Of a DNA stretch of 64,000 nucleotides, positions 1-8,032 are shown piece by piece. The notes below the pieces were generated by a model. It ran no database searches, had not been told where the DNA came from, and worked only from the letters and a program-made list of their open reading frames with translations. Made by a program: the position numbers and the translations under genes. How positions within the stretch are numbered: the stretch's first letter is position 1; every line of letters starts with the position of its first letter. The stretch comes from Litorimonas taeanensis (GTDB lineage Bacteria; Pseudomonadota; Alphaproteobacteria; Caulobacterales; Maricaulaceae): positions 399,597 to 463,596 of the forward strand of contig NZ_RBII01000002.1 of the NCBI RefSeq assembly GCF_003634015.1, in the 5' to 3' direction.

Positions 1-2
1 CT

Positions 3-893
3 CATGCGACGCCGGCCTCTATGTATGGTCATTCAGTTAGCCGCGACTGGGAAGCTGAGAAAGATATTACGGACGATATCGGCACCCTTGGTTGTAAATC
101 GCTTTCCCAGCAATTGGTCGAGAGCCAAGTTGATTTGGCACTTGGCGGCGGATCGAAAGAATTTACGGACGAACAACTCTCTCAGTGGCCGGGTAAAGTC
201 GTCACCACAGCCGCGGACATGCAGAAGTCTGGCGATGAAAAGCTACTTGGCCTCTTTAATCGTAGTCATATGTCATTTGAGGCGGACCGCGCAGATACTG
301 AGGAGCCTTCGCTTTCTGATATGACGGCCTTTGCTATTGAACGGCTTTCCAACAATGAAGACGGTTACGTCCTTATGGTTGAAGCCGGGCGTATTGACCA
401 CGCCCATCACGGCACAAATGCTTTCCGCGCTTTGAAAGATACGCAAGCTCTGAACGAAGCGGTGAAAACGGCCTTGGCCAAAACAGGTGATGACACATTG
501 ATAGTAGTCACCGCCGATCACAGCCATGTCTTTACCATGGCCGGATATCCGACGCGCGGCAATCCTATTTTGGGCCTTGTGAAAACCACAGACCGTAAAA
601 CGGGCGAGCCAAGTGCAGATTACGTCATGGCCGAGGATGGCAAGCCTTATACAACGCTTGGCTATCATAATGGGCCAAACCAGAGAACGGATGATAGCCC
701 TGCCCTGACGGATAATATGGTGCAGTCGCCAGATTTCCATCAGCAAACCTCTATTCCTTTGGGCTCTGAAACCCATGGCGGTGAAGATGTACCTCTTTAT
801 GCGACAGGCCCTGGCGCTGAGTATTTCAGAGGTGTGATGGAGCAAGACGAGATTGGACAAATCCTCGGAGATATCATCGCAAACCAAAAATAA
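3..893 (+). CDS. alkaline phosphatase, C-terminal part (5' end outside window)
   Basis: The frame is open from the window edge and begins HATPAS-MYGHS, the motif that follows the active-site region in PhoA-type alkaline phosphatases, so the N-terminal part lies upstream. Further metal-ligand motifs are GRIDHAHH (Asp and His), TADHSH (Asp-His pair) and ETHGGEDV (the last His). Family knowledge: a periplasmic, zinc-dependent phosphomonoesterase that releases phosphate from organic phosphates. The ATG at 21 is internal, not the start. A hairpin terminator follows 45 bases after the stop. The family call is firm; substrate and regulation are not visible because the promoter is outside the window. 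Confidence 0.9.
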   Translation, partial: HATPASMYGHSVSRDWEAEKDITDDIGTLGCKSLSQQLVESQVDLALGGGSKEFTDEQLSQWPGKVVTTAADMQKSGDEKLLGLFNRSHMSFEADRADTEEPSLSDMTAFAIERLSNNEDGYVLMVEAGRIDHAHHGTNAFRALKDTQALNEAVKTALAKTGDDTLIVVTADHSHVFTMAGYPTRGNPILGLVKTTDRKTGEPSADYVMAEDGKPYTTLGYHNGPNQRTDDSPALTDNMVQSPDFHQQTSIPLGSETHGGEDVPLYATGPGAEYFRGVMEQDEIGQILGDIIANQK

Positions 894-938
894 CTCTCAC
901 TTTTCAAGCCTCATATTTTAAGGGGTATATATAATGTA

Positions 939-967
939 AGCCTCGCCTCTAAAGGGCGGGGCTTTTC
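939..967 (+). terminator. rho-independent terminator after the phosphatase gene
   Basis: AGCCTCGCC (939-947) pairs with GGCGGGGCT (955-963), with one G-U pair, a 7-base loop and TTTT following. It separates the phosphatase gene from the oppositely oriented flavoprotein gene. Confidence 0.8.
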
Positions 968-1013
968 CATTTAGGGCGCGCCTATTGGCGAGTCAGAACA
1001 AACCCACTCCGCG

Positions 1014-2144
1014 TCATTCCGAAAGAGCAAAGCGGGCATCTTCGACCCCCTCTAAAACCATATCGGCCATTAACGCGCCAGAGCCTGCGCAAAGAGTCCA
1101 GCCCATATGACCATGCCCCGTATTCACCCAGAGATTCGATCTTGAGAGCGGCCCAATATAAGGCCGGCCAACGGGGCTGAGAGGGCGAAGGCCAGACCAC
1201 ACCTCGCGGGCGGGCGCGAGGCGGCGCATAATATCAGGCACCAAATGATACCAACGCTTTAATAAAGGGTGCGCGCTTTGCTCTCCAAGCGTGCCTGAAA
1301 ACCGCAATGTCTCCCCTAATACGGTCAGGGCAGAATGTGTTTGCGCGTCCATAATCGGGGCCTGCGGTAGAACCATATCAGGTTTGTCAAAATTGACGGC
1401 AAAGCCGCGCTTATTCACAAGGGGCAAAACGATGTCCAATTGCGACAACACCTCACCACTCTGTGGCCCCGCACAAATGATGATATGATCCGCATGAAAA
1501 ATATGCCCGCGCAGTTGCGCCGTGACGGCTTCACCGCCTGATGGGCTTCGGCCCATGCGCAGACGTAAATCTCCGGCATCATATATAAAGACGGCCCCAT
1601 TTTCTGCCAGACGCGCGGCGAGCGCCTGCCCATAAGTGAAAGCATTCGCGCCGAAATCATCAGGAAAGTGCAACGCCAAATAGCCGAGCGTTTTCTCATG
1701 ATCAGACATCAGCGCCGTCTGCACGCCCAAAGCTTCGTATTTTTCTTTGGCCGCATAGGCGGGCTCGCTTTGTTCAAAAATTTGATAACAGCTTCCCGAT
1801 TGAGACAAGACGTCTTGAGACAGGGCATCGGTTTTAGATAAATCTTGAATATTTTGCCGCAACAAATCTTGTGACATACGCGCCAAATCAAAAACGGCTT
1901 TTGAAGCGCGCTCAAAATCTGGATCGTCCGGCACAGAGGAAAGCGCCGCACCCCAAGGCCGCGCCTGACTGGGATGTACCATACCAGAGTTTGAATAGCT
2001 TGTGCCGCGCATAGGCTTTGGGCGGGCTTCAGTAATCGTCACCTTTGCGCCGCGCCGCTGCAAAGCATCGGCCGTCGAAAGACCTATCAATCCCGCCCCT
2101 ATGATCAATATATGCGGGGCATTATTTTGCGGCTTCGTCACCAT
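1014..2144 (-). CDS. FAD-dependent D-amino acid dehydrogenase/oxidase-family protein (DadA-like)
   Basis: An N-terminal Rossmann motif ILIIGAGLIGLSTA followed by a VTITEA strand end marks an FAD-binding oxidoreductase of the DAO/DadA family. The C-terminal WSGLRPLSPVGRPYIGP and NTGHGHMGWTL stretches match the FAD-contacting end of DadA-type enzymes, which deaminate D-amino acids oxidatively and pass electrons to the respiratory chain. The frame stays open upstream to 2402, but the ATG at 2144 sits just ahead of the Rossmann strand. The upstream extension is unlike any DadA and contains a DNA repeat, so 2144 is preferred; 2189 (MFRLSLF) is a possible alternative. Exact substrate is unknown. 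Confidence 0.8.
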   Translation of the reverse strand: MVTKPQNNAPHILIIGAGLIGLSTADALQRRGAKVTITEARPKPMRGTSYSNSGMVHPSQARPWGAALSSVPDDPDFERASKAVFDLARMSQDLLRQNIQDLSKTDALSQDVLSQSGSCYQIFEQSEPAYAAKEKYEALGVQTALMSDHEKTLGYLALHFPDDFGANAFTYGQALAARLAENGAVFIYDAGDLRLRMGRSPSGGEAVTAQLRGHIFHADHIIICAGPQSGEVLSQLDIVLPLVNKRGFAVNFDKPDMVLPQAPIMDAQTHSALTVLGETLRFSGTLGEQSAHPLLKRWYHLVPDIMRRLAPAREVWSGLRPLSPVGRPYIGPLSRSNLWVNTGHGHMGWTLCAGSGALMADMVLEGVEDARFALSE

Positions 2145-2265
2145 GCCGCGCGGTATAGCCAAACCCCAGAAAAGGGAAAGCCTAAACATCTGCACAGCCG
2201 CCTGTAGGTTCAGTATGTTTTGACTATGCCCTGCAAAGCGTTGGTAAGCGTACCGTTCTACATAA

Positions 2266-2310
2266 TTCATGCACTCATGGTTCATGCACGCATGGTTCAT
2301 GACCCCATGC
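2266..2310. repeat. 3 x 15-bp tandem repeat
   Basis: TTCATGCACTCATGG, TTCATGCACGCATGG and the more diverged TTCATGACCCCATGC stand head to tail in the 5' region of the DadA-like gene. Read on the minus strand it would encode MNHAC/MNHEC repeats if the longer start were used. It is one of several 15-17 bp arrays in this window. Confidence 0.85.
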
Positions 2311-2402
2311 GCGCTCTGCCGCTCGCCATCGGGGGCCGAGCCAATGAGGGAAATCCAATAAAGAGGACATGCCCGCGTGGAGGTCTCTGCGATGGAGACC
2401 AA

Positions 2403-2811
2403 AATGTGTTTTGTTTTACGCAGCCTTCACCACGCGGCAGCAGTTTTTGATGAAGCGGCCGTGGTATCGACCCCACAGTACGTCACCTGCGAATTAGTTG
2501 TTTAGAAATCTAAACAACGACCTAGGCAACGGTGGTAATGCACACGCTCCAAAAGACCCGGCACAGTCGCCCTGTCAAAAGCGATGCTCAATCCCGCTGT
2601 CTCATACTCCAGAAGGTGACGTCTTCCTGTCCATGAGCAAAAGAACAAGTTTGAAACTAAGAGGAAATAGAGAAAGGGGGATAGGATTATTAAAAAGGGC
2701 GGCGATATTGGGAAAATGGGCACGTTAAACGCGGAACCATTTTAACAGCCTATAATAGGATTTAAACGTCACAATAGCACAAAGCCAAACTTCACCATAT
2801 AGAGGCCCGCT
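2403..2811. other. 409-bp intergenic region with a palindrome; no confident gene
   Basis: No convincing protein gene is seen. A near-perfect palindrome lies at about 2497-2518 (GTTGTTTAGA / TCTAAACAAC around two bases). GTGG-N8-CCAC (2461-2476) could form a second small hairpin. A 33-codon plus-strand ORF (2404-2505) starts seven bases after GGAG and ends at the palindrome; its product is unrecognised. The region is GC-rich up to about 2640 and then turns A/G-rich. I looked for tmRNA, RNase P RNA, SRP RNA and tRNA signatures and found none that fit. A 6S-like or other small RNA cannot be excluded. Confidence 0.3.
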
Positions 2812-3222
2812 TTATCGGCGGAGTTGTATTTTGCCCGAGACCTTCTTGTCTTTCTCAGGCGTCCAGCCATGTGCGTTCTTTACGCGTTCCCGTCTTTCAA
2901 AATCGGTCTCATATATCTCTTCTTTAAAGAAGACCAAATAGCCCCAAGCGATAAAGCGCCCCATGAAAAAGAATGCCGGCAAGAGGAAGAATGACAGCCT
3001 TAACAAGAACGGCAATTGCATAAAACCAATGAAATAAATCTCAAAGGGATTGACGCTACCAATAAAGCCACTGGCCGAGGCCCCGACCAGTATGACAGAG
3101 CGCATCACCAACCCGCCAACCATCAAAGTCGAAACAAGGGCGGAGAGAAACGCCTTGGTGTGATAAGCACTCAAAACGCCTAGCGCCGTCCCGATCAAAA
3201 ATGCATAAAAAAGATAAATCAT
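2812..3222 (-). CDS. small integral membrane protein, unknown function
   Basis: 136 residues with three to four hydrophobic segments: about 3-20, 26-50, 62-75 and 78-98, the last two poorly separated. The C-terminal tail after about 110 is highly charged (RRERVKN, EKDKKVSGK) and presumably cytoplasmic. I do not recognise a family. It is transcribed alone, 81 bp downstream of the phnA-like gene on the same strand, so a shared transcript is possible. Codon use resembles its neighbours, which supports a real gene. Confidence 0.6.
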   Translation of the reverse strand: MIYLFYAFLIGTALGVLSAYHTKAFLSALVSTLMVGGLVMRSVILVGASASGFIGSVNPFEIYFIGFMQLPFLLRLSFFLLPAFFFMGRFIAWGYLVFFKEEIYETDFERRERVKNAHGWTPEKDKKVSGKIQLRR

Positions 3223-3303
3223 AAACTGCCTTAGGGCTGTGACTTATCGCATATTCGTTAAAATAACTTTGAAACGGGCCTTAGGGTTTTGCGCTTAACC
3301 TGG

Positions 3304-3825
3304 TTAGCTCTTTTTCAAAAACGCCGCGACGAGAACAATACGCTGACCATTCACGCGCCCCTCTATGTGCTCTGGATTATCAGTCAGCGAAATCCCGCGA
3401 ACGGCGGTGCCGCGTTTGGCGGTAAAGCCTGCGCCTTTGACAGGCAAATCTTTGATAAGGGTGACGTTATCACCCGCCTGTAAAATCGTTCCATTACTGT
3501 CGCGGGTCGGAGTGGTGTTCATCACGGGAACGCCCGCTTCGGCCCATATTTTTACATCCTCTTCAATATAAAGCATATCGAGCGCGTCTTGAGCCCATGT
3601 TTCGCCCGACAATTGCCGTAACAGCCGATAAGCCGTGACCTGTACAGCGAGGTCTTCGCTCCACATAGATGTGGTGAGGCATTGCCAGTAATCAGAATGT
3701 TCTATCGGCATGACGCGATGGGCGTCGCACGTCTCGCACAGGATGATCTCCATCGGCGAAGGCGCCTCGGAAAGCGTATGGGCAATCGTGGCGGGGGCCG
3801 CGTCACATAGAGGGCATGGGCTCAT
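3304..3825 (-). CDS. PhnA/YjdM-family zinc-ribbon protein
   Basis: The N-terminus carries CPLC (residues 4-7) and CETC (30-33), a zinc ribbon. The C-terminal 65 residues match the PhnA domain closely: DSNGT-LQAGD, VTLIKDLPVKG, KRGT, LTDNPEHIEG and VNGQ-IVL. The family was named alkylphosphonate uptake protein in E. coli, but that link is historical and no phn operon is present here, so the cellular role is unknown. Length (173) exceeds the shorter E. coli protein because of a helical segment between zinc ribbon and PhnA domain. The upstream gene on the same strand is cysS, about 57 bp away counted stop to start on the transcript. Confidence 0.85.
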   Translation of the reverse strand: MSPCPLCDAAPATIAHTLSEAPSPMEIILCETCDAHRVMPIEHSDYWQCLTTSMWSEDLAVQVTAYRLLRQLSGETWAQDALDMLYIEEDVKIWAEAGVPVMNTTPTRDSNGTILQAGDNVTLIKDLPVKGAGFTAKRGTAVRGISLTDNPEHIEGRVNGQRIVLVAAFLKKS

Positions 3826-3881
3826 ATGAGGCTTTCTATTATTATAACCGCTTCATTACGGAGCGAGAGAGGCCTTAAGCG

Positions 3882-5345
3882 TTAAGCCTTGCGCCATGTT
3901 GTTGTGCCGTCGGGATTGTCTTCGAGGACAATACCCAGCGCTTTGGCCTCGTCGCGGGCGGCATCTGCGGCGGCCCAATCTTTGGCCTTGCGCGCCTCGG
4001 CGCGGCGGTTGGCAATGGCGTTAAAATCAGCTTCCTCATCAGCAGAGGCTCCGCCCTTGAACCAATCCTCTGGGTCTTTTTGTAGCAGGCCGAGGAGGTT
4101 GGCTCTCACAAGGAATGTTTCAGCATCTTCTGCAGCCGAAGTTTGACTGAACTCATTAAGGGGAGGCGCAGAAAAGTAATAAGTTAACTCTTTATCTTCA
4201 TTAAGCATTTGATAAAAAACTTGTACTGTATCCAAGTCGTCATACATAGACGAGTTCCTATTTTTCCTCCGTATAGCTAATAGTCTTTTATTGGAATAAT
4301 GCAGGCCTCTTCTTTCACTTTCAGGTAAAGCTGCAATTTCTCTTATCTTTAGCAAGTTGCGATACCATCGATCCAAATTTGCCTTACTCTCCTTGAGTAA
4401 ATCCTCTGACCACTGCAATTCACTGCGGTAATGCGCTTTCAATAAAGCCAAGCGAATAACCTCGCCGTCCCACTCTTTGAGCAGGTCATGGATAAGGGTC
4501 ACATTCCCCAAACTTTTGGACATTTTTTCGCTACCCATATTCAGAAACTCATTATGAATCCAGAATTTGGCAAATGTCTTTGTGTCATTGGCACAGCAGC
4601 TTTGCGCGATTTCGTTTTCGTGATGCGGGAATTTCAAATCCACGCCGCCGCAATGAATATCAATAGTTTCGCCCAAGGTCGCCTTGGCCATGGCGGAACA
4701 TTCAATATGCCAGCCCGGACGCCCTTTTCCAAAAGGCGCGTCCCATCCCACGCCGTCCAGTTCAGGTTTCCATAACACGAAATCGGCGCTATTCCTTTTG
4801 CGGGCAGTTTCGCCTTCGCCGACACGGTCGCCGCCTTTTAGCGCCTTTAGGGAATTGCCAGAGAGCTTTCCATAATCATCATATTTCGACACATCAAAAA
4901 AGACATGACCATCCGATTCATAAGCAAAGTCTTTTTCAATTAATTCCGAAATCATCTCTATCATATGCGGAATATGGACGGTTGCTTTGGGTTGATGGGT
5001 GGGCGGTAAACAGCCAATCGCGGCGAGGTCTTCATTATAGATGCGGGCATATTTTTCGGTGATGTCAGAAATCGGCACGCCTTGCTCTTTGGCGCTGGCG
5101 ATAATTTTGTCATCCACATCGGTGATATTGCGCGCATAGACAACATGGTCTTCGCCGTAAATATGGCGCAATACGCGGAATAACACATCCGCCACCACGG
5201 CGGCGCGAGCATTGCCGATATGAGCATAGCTATAAACCGTTGGGCCGCAATTATACATCGTCACCCGTTTTGGATCTTGGGGTGTGAAGTCCTCTTTGCG
5301 CCGCGTCAGCGAATTATAGAGCGTTAATTGTGGTTGTTCCGTCAT
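3882..5345 (-). CDS. cysS: cysteinyl-tRNA synthetase
   Basis: Charges tRNA-Cys with cysteine in the cytoplasm. Counting from the ATG at 5345, the zinc ligands are Cys33 (YNCGPTVY), Cys216 (HIECSAM), His241 and Glu245 (FPHHENE). The HIGH-type motif is HIGN at 42-45 and the KMSKS loop is at 274-278. The frame is open to 5384, but the family start MTEQ..LTLYN fits 5345. About residues 345-410, in the anticodon-binding half, are unusual: AT-richer DNA and weak resemblance to the usual DALR-domain sequence, before the conserved C-terminal ending resumes. The divergent ClpP-fold gene starts only 24 bp away. Confidence 0.97.
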   Translation of the reverse strand: MTEQPQLTLYNSLTRRKEDFTPQDPKRVTMYNCGPTVYSYAHIGNARAAVVADVLFRVLRHIYGEDHVVYARNITDVDDKIIASAKEQGVPISDITEKYARIYNEDLAAIGCLPPTHQPKATVHIPHMIEMISELIEKDFAYESDGHVFFDVSKYDDYGKLSGNSLKALKGGDRVGEGETARKRNSADFVLWKPELDGVGWDAPFGKGRPGWHIECSAMAKATLGETIDIHCGGVDLKFPHHENEIAQSCCANDTKTFAKFWIHNEFLNMGSEKMSKSLGNVTLIHDLLKEWDGEVIRLALLKAHYRSELQWSEDLLKESKANLDRWYRNLLKIREIAALPESERRGLHYSNKRLLAIRRKNRNSSMYDDLDTVQVFYQMLNEDKELTYYFSAPPLNEFSQTSAAEDAETFLVRANLLGLLQKDPEDWFKGGASADEEADFNAIANRRAEARKAKDWAAADAARDEAKALGIVLEDNPDGTTTWRKA

Positions 5346-5369
5346 GACAAGACGGTCTAATGTTTTACC

Positions 5370-5987
5370 ATGAAAAGGCAACAAATCATCGCGGCTGTTT
5401 TAGCGCTTATCGTTCTGGCCGTCGCCACATTCCAAGCAAGCCGCCCCGATGCAGGACAACTCAAGTTCAAGGTTCGTGATAATATTGCCTATGGTTATGG
5501 CGGGACGAATAGCCGGTCATATGGCGTGGTTAAAAAATTGGTCCAAGACCATCCTCAAGTTGACACCATAGTTTTGAAACATATGCCGGGCACCCAAGAT
5601 GCGGTGACGAACCTAAAAATCGCGCGAAATATTCGCAAAGCTGGATTGAAAACCCACCTAGAGAGTCGCTCCTTTATTGCGTCTGGCGCTGTAGATTTAT
5701 TCCTCGCCGGGACAGAACGCACTATGGAGTGCGGGGCAATGATTGGCGTACATACGCATTATGTCCTCGCCAAAGGGGGCCTTGTCCGCGGAAAATCTTA
5801 TCACCCGCGCAATACAGGCTATGATAGCCTCGGGGCCCATGTTCAAAAGTTTCATATCGATATGGGCATTAGTCCAGACTTTTATGCTTTTACCCGCGAC
5901 GCCGCTTTGCCCGAAGAGCTCTATTACTTAACGCCCGCTGATATTGCGCGGTTCGGCCTGCTGACGACGCCATTAAATTGCCCATAA
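5370..5987 (+). CDS. ClpP/crotonase-fold periplasmic protein (COG3904-like)
   Basis: A short N-terminal hydrophobic segment (residues 5-23) acts as a signal peptide or anchor. The rest resembles the ClpP-fold COG3904 group: a VDTIVLKHMPGT strand/turn, ARNIRKAGLKTHL, then FIASGAVDLFLAG and GAMIGVHTH, which would hold the Ser and His of a ClpP-type site. Enzyme activity is not proven for this group. Proteins of this sort are common and poorly characterised in alphaproteobacteria. It stands head to head with cysS with only 24 bp between starts, so the two promoters must overlap coding sequence or a transcript must be nearly leaderless. Confidence 0.65.
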   Translation: MKRQQIIAAVLALIVLAVATFQASRPDAGQLKFKVRDNIAYGYGGTNSRSYGVVKKLVQDHPQVDTIVLKHMPGTQDAVTNLKIARNIRKAGLKTHLESRSFIASGAVDLFLAGTERTMECGAMIGVHTHYVLAKGGLVRGKSYHPRNTGYDSLGAHVQKFHIDMGISPDFYAFTRDAALPEELYYLTPADIARFGLLTTPLNCP

Positions 5988-6057
5988 CGGGCTTCCTTAA
6001 CGCAGTTTAACCCAACGGTAGGGGAACCAAACAGAGTTTCAGCTATAGTTTCTTTAA

Positions 6058-6099
6058 CTCTGATGCGGGTGGCTAACATCCGTACTATTCGCATCAGAG
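6058..6099. promoter_or_regulatory. 10-bp inverted repeat ahead of the Lys/Met-rich gene
   Basis: CTCTGATGCG (6058-6067) and CGCATCAGAG (6090-6099) are perfect inverted copies around 22 bases, and the loop can extend the stem (GGTG with CATC). There is no T-run, so it is not an ordinary terminator. It could be an mRNA leader hairpin or an operator for the gene at 6150. Confidence 0.5.
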
Positions 6100-6149
6100 A
6101 CTGAATTTAAGCGTTTTGGTGAATATCGCCAATCTATTATGGAGACGAC

Positions 6150-6716
6150 ATGACACATTTAAAAACATTTTTGGTAACAGCGGCAGCGAGCTTAGCCTTG
6201 GCTTCACCGGCCTTTGCAGATGGCCATATGGAATCAAAAGCCAAAGTCGAAGCCTCGGCCAAAGTTGATGCAAAAATTAAAACAATGTGGGAGAATATGT
6301 CGGCCACTGAAAAAGCCGAGCATCAAGCCAAGATGCTATCGATGTCATCTGATGAAAAAGCGGCTTATAAAATGAAGCTGCTTCATAAGACAAAGCTCAA
6401 CTCTATGACGCCAGAGGAAAGAGCCGCCTATAAGCAGAAGAAAATGAAAAAAATGTCTGCTGATGGTAAAATGACCATGAAAGACAAAATGCATACAATG
6501 ACCGATGCCGAGAAGGAGGCGCACAAAGCCAAAATGATGAATATGACAGATATGGAAAAAAAGGCGCATAAAAAGAGCCTCATGTCTGCGCCAAGCGTTA
6601 TGCAAAAATCATCAACCAATACACAAATCACAACGAGCGTAAGCTGCCCAGCTGGTACGACGGCTCAGCCTGATAACACATGTTTGATTACAGGTGATTT
6701 TGCGCCAAAAGGCTAG
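6150..6716 (+). CDS. secreted Lys/Met-rich repeat protein, unknown function
   Basis: A clear signal peptide ends near ASPAFA-DG (residue 24). Residues 50-146 consist of six imperfect units of about 15 residues (starting near 50, 65, 86, 102, 117, 132) of the form M-T-x-x-E-K-x-A-H-K-x-K-M-M, rich in Lys, Met, Glu and His. This predicts a long amphipathic helix. The C-terminal 40 residues differ and hold two cysteines (SCPAG and NTCLI) that could form a disulfide. I do not recognise a named family. Met/His-rich periplasmic helices can bind metals or act as chaperones, but that is inference. A strong terminator lies about 105 bp after the stop. Confidence 0.7.
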   Translation: MTHLKTFLVTAAASLALASPAFADGHMESKAKVEASAKVDAKIKTMWENMSATEKAEHQAKMLSMSSDEKAAYKMKLLHKTKLNSMTPEERAAYKQKKMKKMSADGKMTMKDKMHTMTDAEKEAHKAKMMNMTDMEKKAHKKSLMSAPSVMQKSSTNTQITTSVSCPAGTTAQPDNTCLITGDFAPKG

Positions 6717-6772
6717 GGCATAACCGCTTTAGGCCCTTTAGTCCGTCAAACGACTGACCAACAACCTCTAAA

Positions 6773-6820
6773 ACGGGGCACACCCAGAACAGGGCACAGT
6801 TAAGACGGGGCACATAAAGA
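6773..6820. repeat. 3 x 16-bp imperfect tandem repeat
   Basis: The core GGGCACA recurs exactly every 16 bases (CACA at 6779, 6795 and 6811), with ACGGGGCACA, ACAGGGCACA and ACGGGGCACA as cores and variable remainders. It lies just before the terminator. Confidence 0.7.
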
Positions 6821-6821
6821 G

Positions 6822-6849
6822 AAAGACAGGGTTCCCCCTGTCTTTTTTT
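6822..6849 (+). terminator. rho-independent terminator
   Basis: AAAGACAGGG (6822-6831), loop TTCC, CCCTGTCTTT (6836-6845), then a run of T. The 10-bp stem is perfect. It ends the transcript of the Lys/Met-rich protein gene. Confidence 0.9.
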
Positions 6850-6987
6850 ATGTCTTTTTTTATGCCATTTTATGACTTTGTTTGACCTTTATATTGGTAC
6901 TCTGCCCAAGCCTCCCTATATCCTGCATAGTTAGATTACAGCTTTGCGGACTGGCTATTTCCGCATCCTTTGCGCTATAGGCACGCC

Positions 6988-7608
6988 ATGAAGAATGATA
7001 CTGTACAAAAACCCACGCTAAAAGCGGTTCACAGCGCGCCGCGCCCGTCTCAAGAAGAGGCGATGGAAGCGGTTCGCACCCTCATCGCTTGGGCCGGCGA
7101 CAATCCTGACCGCGAAGGCCTGATTGATACACCTAAGCGCGTCGTCAAAGCCTATAAAGAATGGTTTCGCGGATATGATATGGATCCGGCCGAGGAACTC
7201 TCCCGTGTGTTCGAAGATGTCTCTGGCTATGATGATATGGTTGTTTTGCGCGAAATAGATGTGGAATCACATTGCGAACATCACATCGCGCCATTTTTGG
7301 GCAAAGCCTATGTCGCTTACCTGCCCACGGACAAAGTGGTCGGCATTTCTAAATTGGTCAAAGTTGTCGAAATCTTTGCCAAGCGCTTGCAAACTCAAGA
7401 AACGATGACGGCGCAAATTGCAGAGGCTATTGACGAAGCGCTTAAACCCCGCGGCTCCGCCATCATGATTGACGCTGTCCATCAATGTATGAGCACACGC
7501 GGCGTGCATCACCCTGATGTGTCCACGATTACAACGCAGTTTACAGGTGAGTTTAAAACCAATCCTCAGCTTCAAGACAGATTTTTAAAGCTTATTGGTA
7601 AGGCCTAG
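6988..7608 (+). CDS. folE: GTP cyclohydrolase I
   Basis: Converts GTP to 7,8-dihydroneopterin triphosphate, the first step of tetrahydrofolate (and related pterin) synthesis. Zinc ligands are visible as Cys96 and His99 in ESHCEHH and Cys167 in HQCMSTRGV. The motifs [16 protein letters not shown] and QETMTAQIA are typical of the type I enzyme. Total length of 206 residues is normal. The ATG at 6988 is preferred over an in-frame TTG at 6970. It appears to be a single-gene unit bounded by a strong terminator upstream and a weak hairpin at its stop. Confidence 0.97.
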   Translation: MKNDTVQKPTLKAVHSAPRPSQEEAMEAVRTLIAWAGDNPDREGLIDTPKRVVKAYKEWFRGYDMDPAEELSRVFEDVSGYDDMVVLREIDVESHCEHHIAPFLGKAYVAYLPTDKVVGISKLVKVVEIFAKRLQTQETMTAQIAEAIDEALKPRGSAIMIDAVHQCMSTRGVHHPDVSTITTQFTGEFKTNPQLQDRFLKLIGKA

Positions 7609-7628
7609 CCTTATAAAAAATCTAGGCC
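7602..7628 (+). terminator. weak terminator-like hairpin at the folE stop
   Basis: GGCCTAG (7602-7608, including the stop codon) pairs with CTAGGCC (7622-7628) over a 13-base A-rich loop. Only TATTTT follows, so termination would be weak. Confidence 0.4.
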
Positions 7629-7674
7629 GGTATTTTCCCGATGAACCGCCGATCAGATTTACGGCAGAGCCGAG

Positions 7675-7929
7675 TTAATTTTCGCCACATGACCGAAGGT
7701 GGCTTGGCTTGAGTTCGGCTGGGCGGCCGAAAAGCGTGTTGCCCATAACGACAGCGCATAATGTCCCTTTTGCTGTTACGCCCAGCGACACCTGCAATCG
7801 ATCCCGAATCGACAACACGGCCAAGGCGATTAAGAAAACCTTGGCTAAAACGTGGTTAACAATTCCTTTATTTTTTGCCGTGTGACCGTCTCTTGACCCA
7901 AACTTCACAAAATAGTCGCGAAAGCGCAT
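7675..7929 (-). CDS. possible small protein, unknown
   Basis: An 84-codon frame with plausible codon use and one hydrophobic stretch (VFLIALAVL). No recognised family, no convincing ribosome binding site, and a mostly basic, mixed composition. It fills most of the folE-porin gap (7609-8032), which otherwise shows nothing beyond AT-rich promoter-like sequence near 7980. It could be chance. Confidence 0.25.
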   Translation of the reverse strand: MRFRDYFVKFGSRDGHTAKNKGIVNHVLAKVFLIALAVLSIRDRLQVSLGVTAKGTLCAVVMGNTLFGRPAELKPSHLRSCGEN

Positions 7930-8032
7930 TGCTTCGCGTGAAACATTCAGCGTAAATCCCCCTCCCCCGAAACTTTATCAATCGCGCAATAATCGCTATC
8001 ATGCGCAAAGTCTGGGGCCGTTTGGGGGAACT

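Noticed and set aside
2403-2640. tmRNA, RNase P RNA or SRP RNA
   Set aside because: Conserved signatures of each are absent on both strands; the minus-strand GGTCGATACC is only a partial T-loop.
2502-2723. 73-codon minus-strand frame rich in Phe/Leu/Ile
   Set aside because: Comes from an A/G-rich stretch read backwards; no start context or family.
3882-5345. Frameshift in cysS at the AT-rich patch
   Set aside because: The frame is continuous and the conserved C-terminal end returns in the same phase.
6026-6050. EcfG-type promoter before the Lys/Met-rich gene
   Set aside because: GGAAC is present but no CGTT/AGTT at 16-17 bp.
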